The translations under genes were made by a program, and so were the position numbers. Below are positions 27,929-36,914 of a stretch of 36,997 nucleotides of DNA, piece after piece (within the stretch, counting starts at the first letter, position 1; every line of letters begins with the position of its first letter). The stretch comes from Chloroflexota bacterium (GTDB lineage: Bacteria; Chloroflexota; Anaerolineae; Aggregatilineales; Phototrophicaceae): contig JAPOOU010000297.1 of NCBI GenBank assembly GCA_026713245.1, forward strand, positions 1 through 36,997, read 5' to 3'. Under the pieces are notes generated by a model, which saw only the letters and a program-made list of their open reading frames with translations, was not told the origin of the DNA and made no database searches.

Positions 27929-29053
27929 ATGAGACCCAATCCGCACCACCAGTTTCGATTACTAGCGCTGGCGTTGATCACTATGCTGGTATTCGCCGCC
28001 TGCCGTCCGGTGGACACGCTTGATATTACGCCGTCGCCGACGCCGACGTCGGAACCGACCGCTACGCCCTCGCCGACACCGCGGCCGGCCGACTTTATTG
28101 ATCCGTACGAGGTCAATCTGGGCACCATGGAACGCCTGATTGAATTGTTGCCCGATCCTCTGCCTGCGGGTGAAGAAGAATGGAAGCGGAACTTTGAAAT
28201 CGGCAACGAGGGTGTGAAGAACATCCGCGGCATCCGCAGACCCGCTGTCGGCAGAGAGATCTATTATTACACCCAGCAAGGCAGCAAAATGAGCTTGAAC
28301 TTCGCTGTTTTTCCGGACGCGGAAGGGGCTATCACGGAGTTCAACCGCAAGCAGGATCTCCGATCTTCACTGGTAAACCTCAAAGAGGACGATGCATTTC
28401 CGAAACCCAACTTCATCGGCGCCGGATTGTACGGTTCATTTGGGCTCTTCCAAATCGACAATTATTTCATTGAAGTCTTTGTCGAGATTTTCACCACCTC
28501 GTCCAGCCCCATGGGGCAGCTCTCACAACAGACCGTCCGCTTTTTTGAAGAAAATCGCAGCGGCTTTGAAGCAGCTGCCAGCAAGACCTCGTTGGACGCC
28601 GGCTCTGTCGACGTCCTCGAGGCGGTTCTTAATAACATGCCAAATGAGATTATTACCACGACGCAATGGAAACGCGATTTTTCCCGCTTTGACGATGGCG
28701 TGGATACGCCGCGCAATATACAGAATGGCCGCGCCGTACGCGTCGCTTATGTGGACCAGATGGCGAACAACTTTCAAATGACATTCGGTCAATTCGACAG
28801 CGCCGACGACGCCATGGCGCATTACGAGAAGATCAAGGGCATCCGCGAAGGCATCGAAGAGGAAAACTCGATAGAAGATTTCCCCAAGCCGCATGTCCTG
28901 GGCCGCGGGCTCTATGGGTCGGTCGCGCTCTTCGCCATAGACGAATTCTTCCTCGAGGTCTTGATGGAACGCGCGCCCGGCACCAGCGCCAACCCCACCG
29001 AAGCGATCGCCCGCAAAGCGCTGGCTATTCTCGACGCGGCGCGCGGGCAATAA
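27929..29053 (+). CDS. Lipoprotein with Thr/Pro-rich linker and a duplicated domain, unknown function
   Basis: 374 residues. A signal peptide ends in a lipobox-like VFAAC, with the lipidated C25, so the protein is anchored to the outer face of the membrane. A linker of TPSPTPT-type repeats follows (34-52). The rest is two copies of one domain (about 60-210 and 220-374), each with a KRNF or KRDF start, a FAVF/FGQF strand, and the shared block FPKPxxxGxGLYGSxxLFxID followed by a F(I/L)EV strand. No named family was recognised. It starts 2 nt after the ATPase stop, so it is co-expressed with the CUT2 importer and may be an accessory binding or capture factor. That role is inference. Confidence 0.85.
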   Translation: MRPNPHHQFRLLALALITMLVFAACRPVDTLDITPSPTPTSEPTATPSPTPRPADFIDPYEVNLGTMERLIELLPDPLPAGEEEWKRNFEIGNEGVKNIRGIRRPAVGREIYYYTQQGSKMSLNFAVFPDAEGAITEFNRKQDLRSSLVNLKEDDAFPKPNFIGAGLYGSFGLFQIDNYFIEVFVEIFTTSSSPMGQLSQQTVRFFEENRSGFEAAASKTSLDAGSVDVLEAVLNNMPNEIITTTQWKRDFSRFDDGVDTPRNIQNGRAVRVAYVDQMANNFQMTFGQFDSADDAMAHYEKIKGIREGIEEENSIEDFPKPHVLGRGLYGSVALFAIDEFFLEVLMERAPGTSANPTEAIARKALAILDAARGQ

Positions 29054-29092
29054 CGTTCGTAGCACCTAACCTGGATTGCAAAAGCCGACGGC

Positions 29093-29133
29093 TGTGTCGT
29101 CAGATTCACGGCGGCCGTCGGCTGTGCTATAAT
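29093..29133 (+). promoter_or_regulatory. Promoter with overlapping inverted repeat before the DinB-like gene
   Basis: TTCACG (29105-29110) and a perfect TATAAT (29128-29133) are 17 bp apart, with TG just before the -10. AGCCGACGG (29093-29101) and CCGTCGGCT (29115-29123) form a perfect 9-bp inverted repeat whose right arm fills the spacer. It could be an operator, or a terminator for the lipoprotein gene 40 bp upstream, though no T-tract follows. Confidence 0.5.
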
Positions 29134-29162
29134 CCGCCCCAAACCATGCAAAGGAGCGGTCC

Positions 29163-29651
29163 ATGCAAGCGCTTTCCAGATACCGTCGCTGGCAGCTGTG
29201 GGCGATGGAGAAGAACCCGGTAAACATTGAACAAGTCGTCACGAGCATCAGCGACCCCGGCGCCTTCGACCGGCGCGATGGCGGCGACGGCTGGACGATT
29301 TCCGAAGTCCTGGGCCATCTGGCCGATGTCGATTCCTACTTCATGCGACGGGCGAGCGCCCTGGCCGAGGGAAGCGAACTTCCGCAGTCCTCCGGCAAGA
29401 GTCCTGACGAAATGGTCATCGAAGCCGCTTACGCCGAGCAGGACGCGCTGGATCTATTGGAAAAGTGGAAGCAAGGCCGGGCGCCATATCACGCGCTTAT
29501 GGCGTCCCTGCCGGAAGACGACGAGGCGCTCTGGGAGCGCCCGGGGCGCGACGCCGACGGCGGCGGCTTCACGCTCAACGACCAGCTCGTTCTGACCGCC
29601 TACCACGACTGCGATCACCTGCATCAGATCGTGAAGATTATCCGGGGTTGA
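29163..29651 (+). CDS. DinB-superfamily protein
   Basis: 162 residues, the usual length for DinB/YfiT-like four-helix-bundle proteins. Histidines typical of the metal site are visible: one in VLGHLADVD and others in YHDCDHLHQI near the C-terminus. Despite the name, these are not DNA polymerases; members include metal-dependent thiol transferases (bacillithiol, mycothiol) and many of unknown role. AAGGAG gives a good ribosome site 6 nt before the ATG. The promoter just upstream suggests it is separately transcribed. The substrate is unknown. Confidence 0.85.
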   Translation: MQALSRYRRWQLWAMEKNPVNIEQVVTSISDPGAFDRRDGGDGWTISEVLGHLADVDSYFMRRASALAEGSELPQSSGKSPDEMVIEAAYAEQDALDLLEKWKQGRAPYHALMASLPEDDEALWERPGRDADGGGFTLNDQLVLTAYHDCDHLHQIVKIIRG

Positions 29652-29786
29652 TCCTTTTGAGCAAGGTCTTGCACGATTTCCCGCAGCTTTCGCTGGCGCC
29701 CCCGCTGGTTTGTCTCACCGCAAAATCAACCGCGACAAATGGGGTTGATTCCGGGCTCCTGTCATGCGAACGAGGGCGCGATTGAC

Positions 29787-31007
29787 ATGCGCCAGCCTCC
29801 CGCGCCCCTGCCCGAACGCATCCGCCCGCGCGATCTCTCCGGTTTCATCGGCCAGGGGCACCTGGTCGGCGTCGACAAACCGCTTTTCCACGTCTTGCAG
29901 GGGCGGACCATCCCCAGCATGATCTTCTGGGGTCCGCCGGGCGTGGGCAAGACCACCCTCGCTCGCATGATCGCCGCTGTCGCGGACAAGCCATTTTACA
30001 ACCTGTCCGCGGTCTCGGCCGGAAAAGCGGAACTGCGTCAGATCGTTGAAACGGTCAAGTCTCCCGGCAAGAACGCTAAAGCGCAGATGGCGCTCTTTGA
30101 CGCGCCCGACCAAGACGAACCGCCCGAGGGCGTCATCCTCTTCCTCGACGAGATCCACCGCTTCAACAAAGCCCAGCAAGATTTCCTGCTGCCCTATGTC
30201 GAAGACGGGACCATCATCCTCATCGGCGCCACCACCGAGAATCCCAGCTTTGAGGTTATATCGGCGTTGCTGTCGCGGATGCAGATCTTCACGCTCAATC
30301 CGCTTACTCAGGAAGAGATCGCGCGGATCATCGCCCGGGGGACCGCCGCGCTGGACGTGGAAATTGAGGGGGACGCCAGCCACTTTCTGGCCAATTACGC
30401 CAATGGCGATGCCCGCGCCGCGCTGAATCTGTTGGAGAATGCCGCGCGGCTATACAGCGAAAGGCGCATCGGCGTCGAGCAACTGCGCGAGACCTTGCAA
30501 TCGAAGCACTTGCGTTACGACAAAACCGGCGAGGAACACTACAACACCATTAGCGCCTTCATCAAGAGCATGCGCGCGAGCGCTGTCGACGCGGCGCTTT
30601 ATTACATGGCGCGCATGGTCGACAGCGGCGAAGACCCCAAGTTCATCGCCCGCCGTATGGTCATCTTCGCCAGCGAAGATATCGGCATGGCCGATTCCTC
30701 GGCGCTGACCGTGGCCAATGAGGTCTTCCGCGCTGTCGAAACGATCGGCTTGCCGGAGTGCCAATTCAATCTGGCGCATGGGGTCGTCTATCTGGCTTGC
30801 GCGAGCAAGAACCGCGCAGCCGGGGATGCTTATTTCAGCGCCCTCGACGATGTCAAGGAACGCGGAAACTTGCCGATTCCGCTGCATATCCGCAACGCGC
30901 CTACGCAGTTGATGAAGGAACTGGGTTACGGTGACGGCTACCGGGCTTATAGCGACGAGAGCATGTTGCCGGAAGCGATCCAGGGAAAACGGTATTACCG
31001 ACAATAG
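29787..31007 (+). CDS. rarA: Replication-associated recombination protein RarA (MgsA), AAA+ ATPase
   Basis: 406 residues from the ATG at 29787; the frame runs back to 29739, but the family starts with a short segment like [14 protein letters not shown] before the SGFIGQGHL block. Walker A GPPGVGKT (49-56), Walker [10 protein letters not shown] (about 118-126) and the sensor [11 protein letters not shown] are all present. The C-terminal part ([27 protein letters not shown] and the final RYYRQ) is the helical tetramerisation region. RarA acts at stalled replication forks with SSB, helping restart and limiting recombination. It is a host housekeeping gene with no truncation. Confidence 0.97.
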   Translation: MRQPPAPLPERIRPRDLSGFIGQGHLVGVDKPLFHVLQGRTIPSMIFWGPPGVGKTTLARMIAAVADKPFYNLSAVSAGKAELRQIVETVKSPGKNAKAQMALFDAPDQDEPPEGVILFLDEIHRFNKAQQDFLLPYVEDGTIILIGATTENPSFEVISALLSRMQIFTLNPLTQEEIARIIARGTAALDVEIEGDASHFLANYANGDARAALNLLENAARLYSERRIGVEQLRETLQSKHLRYDKTGEEHYNTISAFIKSMRASAVDAALYYMARMVDSGEDPKFIARRMVIFASEDIGMADSSALTVANEVFRAVETIGLPECQFNLAHGVVYLACASKNRAAGDAYFSALDDVKERGNLPIPLHIRNAPTQLMKELGYGDGYRAYSDESMLPEAIQGKRYYRQ

Positions 31008-31058
31008 CGTTGACAGCGTTTTTTGGCCGCCAGAGACGAACAAAGGATCATGCCGAGA

Positions 31059-32783
31059 ATGAACATACTCCTGATCACCTCCGACCAGCAGCATTGGCGC
31101 ACGCTGGGACAGAACAATCCGGAGATTCAGACGCCGGCGCTGGACAAACTCGCCGCGCAGGGCGCTACTTTCACGCGGGCTTATTGTCCCAACCCCACTT
31201 GCACGCCGACCCGCAGCAGCATGATTACCGGCAAATACCCATCCCAGCACGGCGCCTACTCGCTGGGCACAAAACTGCCCGAAAGTGAAGCGACCCTGGG
31301 CGAGCATCTCCAGGCGGCTGGATATCGGACGGCGCTGATCGGCAAGGCGCATTTCCAGCCGCTGCAGTCGACGGAGGCCTATCCGTCGCTAGAATCCTAT
31401 CCCATCTTGCAAGATCTCGACTTCTGGCAGGACTTCCAAGGTCCATTTTATGGCTTCGACCATGTCGAGCTGGCGCGCAACCACACCGACGAAGCCCATG
31501 TCGGCCAGCATTACGCGCTTTGGATGGAAGAAAAGGGCTTGCTCAACTGGCGCGATTATTATTTGCAGCCGACGGGTCATGTCGTCGAACAGCGGCGCAA
31601 ATGGCTCATCCCGGAACGATTTCACTATAACGCCTGGATCGCCGAACGAAGCAAGGCTCTGATCTCGGACTACCGCGATCAGGATCGACCGTTCTTCTTG
31701 TGGGCGAGCTTTTTCGATCCGCATCCGAAATACCTGGCGCCCGAACCCTGGGATACGATGATCGATCCGACGGAAATTACCGTGCCCGGGCCAAGCCCGG
31801 GCGAACACGACAATAACCCGCCGCAGCTTCAATTGACGCAGACGGCGGATCCCGACTTTTCGGACTGGCAAGAAGCCAATGGCAGCGGCTGCCACGGTTT
31901 TCATTCCCACCTGCACGACCGGGGGGAGCTGGCGGAGGACATCGCTTGCTACTACGGGATGATCAGTTGCATGGACAAATACATCGGACAGATCATCGAC
32001 CACCTCGATCAACTTGGATTAGCCGAAGACACCTTGGTCGTCTTCACAAGCGATCACGGGCACTACTTCGGCCAGCACGGGCTGATCGCCAAAGGCGCAT
32101 TTCATTATGACGACGGCATCCGCGTGCCCATGATCGCGCGCCTGCCCGGCCAGATACCGGCAGGACATATCAGCCACAGCTTGCAGTCGCTGGTTGATTA
32201 TGCCCCCACCTTCCTCGGCTTTTGCGGCATCGACATTCCGGAGGAGATGACCGGCGTCGATCAAGGGGCTGTCTGGCGCGGCGACGAATCCGAGGCCAGG
32301 GACCACCTCATCGTGGAGAATCGCCATCAGCCGACGACGCTGCACTTGAAGACCTATATCGACGATCGCTACAAGCTCACGCTGTATTTTAATCGCGACT
32401 ATGGCGAAATTTACGACCTGCGCGATGACCCCGGCGAAGTCCGTAACCGCTACGCCGAGGGAGACTTGCGCGTCCGCTTGACGGAAGCGATGCTGCGGGC
32501 GGAAATGCTCAAGGAGGAGCCGCTGAGCGACGAGGGTTTGCGCCTGCCCAACAAGTCGGCGGCCATGTACGTCAAGAGCGCGAACAAGGGCGGATATGGG
32601 ATCAACTTTGATCCGGCGATTGATCGCTACGAGTTATTTGACCTGGCGGACGATCCCAGCCGAAGCAAGAATCTATGGACCAATGGGGCCTATAGCGATA
32701 CGCGGGCGGATATGATCCGGGCGCTGTTATTCAACCGCTGGGGCATGGAGCCGTTGTGGATGCCGCGGGTATCGGGGGCCTGA
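31059..32783 (+). CDS. Sulfatase (type I, formylglycine-dependent)
   Basis: 574 residues from the ATG at 31059, chosen because MNILLITSDQQ is the normal sulfatase start and AAAGGA lies 11 nt upstream; an ATG at 31050 is also possible. The catalytic motif C48-T-P-T-R52 is the signature in which the cysteine is converted to formylglycine, so an FGE-type or anSME maturase is needed from elsewhere. Metal ligands D9 and the later SDHGHYFGQHG are present. The C-terminal domain ends with YELFDLADDPSRSKNL, common in the family. No signal peptide is seen, so a cytoplasmic site acting on imported sulfated sugars is plausible. Confidence 0.93.
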   Translation: MNILLITSDQQHWRTLGQNNPEIQTPALDKLAAQGATFTRAYCPNPTCTPTRSSMITGKYPSQHGAYSLGTKLPESEATLGEHLQAAGYRTALIGKAHFQPLQSTEAYPSLESYPILQDLDFWQDFQGPFYGFDHVELARNHTDEAHVGQHYALWMEEKGLLNWRDYYLQPTGHVVEQRRKWLIPERFHYNAWIAERSKALISDYRDQDRPFFLWASFFDPHPKYLAPEPWDTMIDPTEITVPGPSPGEHDNNPPQLQLTQTADPDFSDWQEANGSGCHGFHSHLHDRGELAEDIACYYGMISCMDKYIGQIIDHLDQLGLAEDTLVVFTSDHGHYFGQHGLIAKGAFHYDDGIRVPMIARLPGQIPAGHISHSLQSLVDYAPTFLGFCGIDIPEEMTGVDQGAVWRGDESEARDHLIVENRHQPTTLHLKTYIDDRYKLTLYFNRDYGEIYDLRDDPGEVRNRYAEGDLRVRLTEAMLRAEMLKEEPLSDEGLRLPNKSAAMYVKSANKGGYGINFDPAIDRYELFDLADDPSRSKNLWTNGAYSDTRADMIRALLFNRWGMEPLWMPRVSGA

Positions 32784-33274
32784 GGCTTTGGCGAGGCGCT
32801 CGGGCAATCGCTTAAAGAAAGTGTGCACATGAACGGCGTAAATCAAGGCAATAATTGAACACAGAGGACACAGAAGTAGAAGCCATAAAGTAATGCAACT
32901 TTCGCTAAAGCAACGATCTGTAGGGACGACATACCATGTCGCCCGCAACCGCAAGTCGCAGCGGCAGCGGGCGACCAGATTGGACGCCCCTACAGCACAG
33001 GCAATTTTTTGCACGACAAACTTGCACTTATTGAGTGCGCAGAGCAAAAGACTGTTTGGATAGGATTTTGAGAAGCTTTGCCCGATAGAATCTTTAACTC
33101 AATGTCCTCGGCGCCTCTGTGGCTAAAAAGAGATTGTCGCAATTGCGCGGGGGTGACATAGCCAAAGATTTGGAGTCTTGTACCTGTCTTTGTTATACGG
33201 TCCAGGGAAGGAGCCTTTATGCCATGTCTCGCATCTAACGTTCCGGCAATATGAATCGATAAGGAGATCTCGTG
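32784..33274. other. 491-bp non-coding region before the third sugar importer
   Basis: No gene is convincing here. It holds palindromic repeat copy C, degenerate CTCTGTG-type words on either side (near 32858-32872 and 33108-33122), a small hairpin GCACT-TATTG-AGTGC (33024-33038), and a weak extended -10 (TG at 33191-33192, then TATACG at 33194-33199). AAGGAG (33261-33266) is the ribosome site of the next gene. Confidence 0.55.
32919..32994. repeat. Intergenic palindromic repeat, copy C
   Basis: CTGTAGGGACG (32919-32929) at the left and CGCCCCTACAG at the right (about 32984-32994) are inverted with one mismatch. Inside, GTCGCCCGC (32939-32947) and GCGGGCGAC (32967-32975) pair exactly. This 76-bp element could fold into one long hairpin. 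It is the best preserved of three copies in the window. Confidence 0.65.
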
Positions 33275-34561
33275 ATGTTCGCAAAAGATACGCAATCAAA
33301 AGGGCTATTCACCGTCGCCCTACTCATCATCATTGCGCTGCTGGCGCTGCCCGCTGCCGCGCAAGACAACGTAGAGCTGACGCTTTCCATCGGCGCGCGC
33401 GGTTTTGGCGATGCCGCGCCCATTCTCATTGAAGCCTGCGAAAACGAAGTCGGGGGCATCAGCGTGGAGTGGGAGCGCATATCCGATGTGCCTAACGAAT
33501 CGCGCAGCATTTATGTCACCAATTTCACGGCGCGCAATTCCAAGCCGGATATCATCGCCGTTGATGTGATTTGGCCCGGCGACTTTGCCGCCCGCGGTTG
33601 GGTCGCGCCGATTGAGGACCATTTCAGCGAAGACGAGCTTGCGGAATACATCCCGGGCTTCCTGGCGGCGGCGCAAGTCGGCGGCAGCACCTACGCGATC
33701 CCGCTCTACATTGACGGTATACACCTTTTCTATCGCGCCGACCTGCTGGAGAAATACGGCTTTGACGCGCCGACCACCTGGGAAGCGCTGATCGCGCAAG
33801 CGGAAGCCATCGTCGAAGGCGAAGCCAACCCCGACCTGGCTGGTTTCATCAGCATGTGGGCGAAGATCGAAGGCTTGTTCATGAATTGGCTGGCCTTCTT
33901 TCAGGGCGCGGGCGGCAGCTTCTTTGACGCCGATGGCAACTTGACGATCAACAACGAAGCCGGTGTCAAATCGCTCTCGACTATGGTCGGCATGTTGGAA
34001 TCCGGCGTCGCGCCGGAAAGTATCTTGACCTTCCGTCCCAATGACGCGCGCTTGCTCTTCCAGCAGGAACGCGCCGTCTTCTTGATGGTGCAGGACTTCG
34101 TCCTGGCGACGCTGACCGCGGAGGACTCGCCGGTGAAGGACGCCGTGCAATTCACCCGCGTGCCCTACTTCGAGGGCAATGACATGAGCAACACCACCGT
34201 CATTGGCGGCTTCCTGCTGGCGGTCAACAAGCATTCGGAGAATGTCGAAGCTGCGGCCGATTTTGTCAAGTGCTTCACCAGCTACGAATCGCAGGTGCAA
34301 GCCAGCCTGATCCAGGGCAAGGTGCCGACGCGCCCCGCCGTCTACGACGATGATCGCATCATCACAGAAGCCCCTGGCGTTGCTGCCCTGTGCGCCAATT
34401 TCGTCTACGCTTTTGCGCGTCCTTCGGCCCAGACCGGCACCGCCTATCCGGAAATCTCGGAGATTATGCAGACGGAGATCTCCGCCGCTCTGCTGGGCGA
34501 GAAGACGCCGGAACAAGCGCTGGCCGATGCCGAGGCGCAAATCCTTGCGATAATGCCCTAG
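33275..34561 (+). CDS. Sugar ABC transporter substrate-binding protein, CUT1 (MalE-like)
   Basis: 428 residues from the ATG at 33275, which has AAGGAG 8 nt upstream; a GTG one codon earlier is less likely. A Sec signal peptide runs over about 30 residues (GLFTVALLIIIALLALPAAAQ). The mature protein is a cluster B solute-binding protein, with IDGIHLFYRADLLEKYG, TWEALIAQAEAI and the later AVNKHSENVEAAADFVKCF and EQALADAEAQI blocks. It is the first gene of a three-gene importer with two permeases; no ATPase follows. A stem-loop sits just after its stop. The substrate is unknown; the nearby sulfatase hints at a sulfated or plant-derived glycan, but that is weak. Confidence 0.94.
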   Translation: MFAKDTQSKGLFTVALLIIIALLALPAAAQDNVELTLSIGARGFGDAAPILIEACENEVGGISVEWERISDVPNESRSIYVTNFTARNSKPDIIAVDVIWPGDFAARGWVAPIEDHFSEDELAEYIPGFLAAAQVGGSTYAIPLYIDGIHLFYRADLLEKYGFDAPTTWEALIAQAEAIVEGEANPDLAGFISMWAKIEGLFMNWLAFFQGAGGSFFDADGNLTINNEAGVKSLSTMVGMLESGVAPESILTFRPNDARLLFQQERAVFLMVQDFVLATLTAEDSPVKDAVQFTRVPYFEGNDMSNTTVIGGFLLAVNKHSENVEAAADFVKCFTSYESQVQASLIQGKVPTRPAVYDDDRIITEAPGVAALCANFVYAFARPSAQTGTAYPEISEIMQTEISAALLGEKTPEQALADAEAQILAIMP

Positions 34562-34573
34562 TTGAATCAAGAA

Positions 34574-34605
34574 ACGGGGCGCCGCCAATAACAGCCGCGC
34601 CCCGT
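34574..34605 (+). other. Intercistronic stem-loop between binding protein and permease
   Basis: ACGGGGCG (34574-34581) and CGCCCCGT (34598-34605) pair perfectly over 8 bp with a 16-nt loop. It lies 12 bp after the binding-protein stop and 20 bp before the permease start. No T-tract follows, so it probably stabilises the upstream message. Confidence 0.7.
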
Positions 34606-34625
34606 CCCGGTAGTAGACCAACGCG

Positions 34626-35498
34626 ATGAAACATGCCAATCGGGCCGGCCCCGTATTTCTTGTACCCGCTCTGTTGATCATTGCGTTTGTCTTGCTCTTC
34701 CCGATATTTCAGACGATTGTCCTCAGTGTCGGTCGCAACAGCACCAGCATCTTCACCGGTTACGAATACGCCGGGCTGGCCAATTACCAGCGGCTGCTGA
34801 ATACGCCGCGCTTCATCACCTCGCTGAACAATACCATCCTCTTCACAGCCGTGACCGTGCCTATCGAGTTGGCGGTCGGCATCGGATTGGCGCTGGTCCT
34901 CGACCGCAACTTCCGCGGCAAAGGGCTGGTGCGCATGGCGGTGCTCTTTCCCTGGGCATTGCCCACGGCGCTTAACGCCCTGATGTGGCGCTGGATGTTC
35001 AATACCGAATTCGGCTTGTTCAACTCGATGCTATCGGACATGGGGCTGATCGGCGAGCGCATCAACTGGCTGGGTGCGATCCCCAGCGCCATGCACGTGA
35101 TGATGTTCGTTTCGATCTGGAAGACCAGTTCATTTATGGCGCTTCTGTTGCTGGCGGGGCTGCAAACCATACCCGACGATCTCTATGAGGCCGGCAGCGT
35201 GGACGGGACAACGCGACTGTCGGAATTTCGCTTTATTACCTTGCCGCTGCTGAAACCGGCGATCCTGGTTTCGGTATTGCTGCGCACGATGGATGCCATG
35301 CGCGCCTTCGAGCTGCCGTTTAATCTGACCGACGGCGGTCCTTTGACCTCCACCGAAACGCTGTCGCTCTATGCCTATCGCGCCATCTTTCAGTACGTCA
35401 ACTTCAACCTCGGTTCGAGCGCGATCTTGATTCAATTCATCATCATCATGACCATCAGCGTATTTTATATCTTGATGATACGGCGAGGCGACCTGTGA
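34626..35498 (+). CDS. Carbohydrate ABC transporter permease, MalF type (CUT1)
   Basis: 290 residues. The first helix (FLVPALLIIAFVLLFPI) is followed by FTGYEYAGLANYQRLL, as in MalF/UgpA-type subunits, and by an EAA loop YEAGSVDGTTRL...ITLPLLKP. Six helices are expected. Its TGA stop overlaps the GTG start of the next permease (35495-35498), showing translational coupling. With that subunit it forms the channel for the importer whose binding protein is encoded at 33275-34561. Confidence 0.94.
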   Translation: MKHANRAGPVFLVPALLIIAFVLLFPIFQTIVLSVGRNSTSIFTGYEYAGLANYQRLLNTPRFITSLNNTILFTAVTVPIELAVGIGLALVLDRNFRGKGLVRMAVLFPWALPTALNALMWRWMFNTEFGLFNSMLSDMGLIGERINWLGAIPSAMHVMMFVSIWKTSSFMALLLLAGLQTIPDDLYEAGSVDGTTRLSEFRFITLPLLKPAILVSVLLRTMDAMRAFELPFNLTDGGPLTSTETLSLYAYRAIFQYVNFNLGSSAILIQFIIIMTISVFYILMIRRGDL

Positions 35499-36382
35499 CG
35501 CTATTTGGCGGATCCGCCCGCGAACGGGCCACGGATCAACGGACGGCGCGCTCGAGCCGACGGAAGCCGGTCTCGCTCAGCTTCTACATCGTGGCGGCGA
35601 TCACTGTCATCGTGTCCTTCTTCCCGACGGCCTGGATCTTCCTCACGTCCATCAAGAGTGAAGCGGACATTTATGCCTGGCCCGTGCAATATCTGCCCGA
35701 TCCGGCGACGCTGGAAAACTACCTCAACATTCTTAACGAGACGCCGGAACTGCTGGGCTATATCCTCAACAGCTTCATCGTGGCGACGAGCACGACATTC
35801 GTGATTCTGGCATGCGGCGGGCTGGCGGCCTATTCGCTGGGCCGTTTGACCTATCGCGGACGCAACTTCATTCTGATCTTGATCCTGGCGGTCTCCATGT
35901 TCCCGCCGCTGGCGCTGCTTCCCTCGCTTTTCAACATGTTCCTCGAATTAGGCATGATCAATAGCTATTCCGGCCTGATCATCGGACATGCCGGGCTCTA
36001 TACGCCGATCGCCGTCTGGATACTGACCAATTTTTTCAAGACGGTGCCGCATGAAATCGAAGACGCCGCCAGAGTGGACGGCGCGGGCAGCCTGCGCATC
36101 TTCTGGAGTATCATCCTGCCGCTTTCCGCGCCGGGCTTGATCTCGACCGGGCTGATCGTATTCATATTCTCCTGGAACGAATTTCCGCTCTCGCTGGTGC
36201 TGATGAGCGACAATTTCATGCGCACGGCGCCGGTGGGCATCTCGCTATTTCCGGGCGAATACTCCTTCCCGTGGGAGATCATCACCGCGGCGACGATGCT
36301 GACGATCTTGCCTATTTTGGTGATTTCGGGCGTCTTTCAGGACCGGCTCATCGGGGGATTGACCGCCGGTTCGGGGAAGTAA
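35495..36382 (+). CDS. Carbohydrate ABC transporter permease, MalG type (CUT1)
   Basis: 295 residues with a GTG start inside the stop of the upstream permease. After a charged N-terminus (about 25 residues rich in R) comes the first helix and SIKSEADIYAWPVQYLP, a MalG-type loop. The EAA loop reads IEDAARVDGAGSL...IILPLSAPG, and the C-terminus RLIGGLTAGSGK is the usual end. It completes a two-permease channel. No ATPase gene follows, so a shared ATPase is assumed. It converges on the small gene at 36395-36631 (12-bp gap). Confidence 0.94.
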   Translation: MTLFGGSARERATDQRTARSSRRKPVSLSFYIVAAITVIVSFFPTAWIFLTSIKSEADIYAWPVQYLPDPATLENYLNILNETPELLGYILNSFIVATSTTFVILACGGLAAYSLGRLTYRGRNFILILILAVSMFPPLALLPSLFNMFLELGMINSYSGLIIGHAGLYTPIAVWILTNFFKTVPHEIEDAARVDGAGSLRIFWSIILPLSAPGLISTGLIVFIFSWNEFPLSLVLMSDNFMRTAPVGISLFPGEYSFPWEIITAATMLTILPILVISGVFQDRLIGGLTAGSGK

Positions 36383-36394
36383 TCTCGCTGCCCC

Positions 36395-36631
36395 TCAACC
36401 GTAGTGCATCACAAAGAAGCCAATCAGAAACGAGAGCAGCGTTGCCAATTCTATAGGACGCGTCCCATTGGCTGTTTCAGCCGCTGTTTGCGGCTCCAGG
36501 AAGCGCAGCCAGAGCAAGTGAATCCCGATCAGGATGACGACGCTGATGAAGACGCGGTCGAAGGCATTAGTGTGAAAGGGCAGGAAGCCGCCGCTCTCTT
36601 TCTTCTCCTGCTGATCTTGTCGCTCGCTCAT
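36395..36631 (-). CDS. Small membrane protein, two helices, unknown function
   Basis: 78 residues: a charged N-terminus (SERQDQQEKKE), a helix FISVVILIGIHLLWLRF, a polar loop, and a second helix ATLLSFLIGFFVMHYG. The ATG lies 4 nt after the stop of the permease remnant (36636-36638) on the same strand, so it was probably the last gene of a sugar-importer operon. It is not recognised as a named family. Its intact frame beside a broken permease suggests it either is still expressed from another promoter or has not yet decayed. Confidence 0.6.
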   Translation of the reverse strand: MSERQDQQEKKESGGFLPFHTNAFDRVFISVVILIGIHLLWLRFLEPQTAAETANGTRPIELATLLSFLIGFFVMHYG

Positions 36632-36635
36632 TGCC

Positions 36636-36914
36636 CTATTCCTTTACAGCGCCAAAGGTCAAACCCATGACGATATAGCGCTGCGCGAGGATGACGATGA
36701 TCGCCGACGGTATCAAGGTCAGCATCGACATCGCCGCCAGTTCGCCCCAGTTAGTGCCGGTCACTGTTACGAATTCCGCCAGGCCGGTGGTGATCGCGCG
36801 CGCCTCTACTCTGTTCAGGTCGGCCGCGAAGACCCAACTTAAAATGCCGGTGACAAGGTCTGGAACGATTGCGGCAGCAACTTGCTCAAACGCGATCCTC
36901 TTGATATGCGCGCT
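36636..36914 (-). pseudogene. C-terminal remnant of a MalG-type sugar ABC permease
   Basis: About 92 codons are open on the minus strand, ending [14 protein letters not shown], and include ITTGLAEFV and [11 protein letters not shown], the standard last third of a MalG-type permease. Upstream the frame meets a TAA (36915-36917 on the plus strand as TTA). The EAA loop is missing, and the WN-containing loop seems to have lost about eight residues between WVFA and LNRVEA. No other frame to the right edge restores a permease. It is either a decayed gene or an assembly fault near the contig end. Confidence 0.6.

Noticed and set aside
33320..34681. 453-codon open frame on the minus strand over the binding-protein gene
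   Set aside because: It is antisense to a gene with a signal peptide and family motifs, and its arginine- and aspartate-rich composition is that of a shadow frame.
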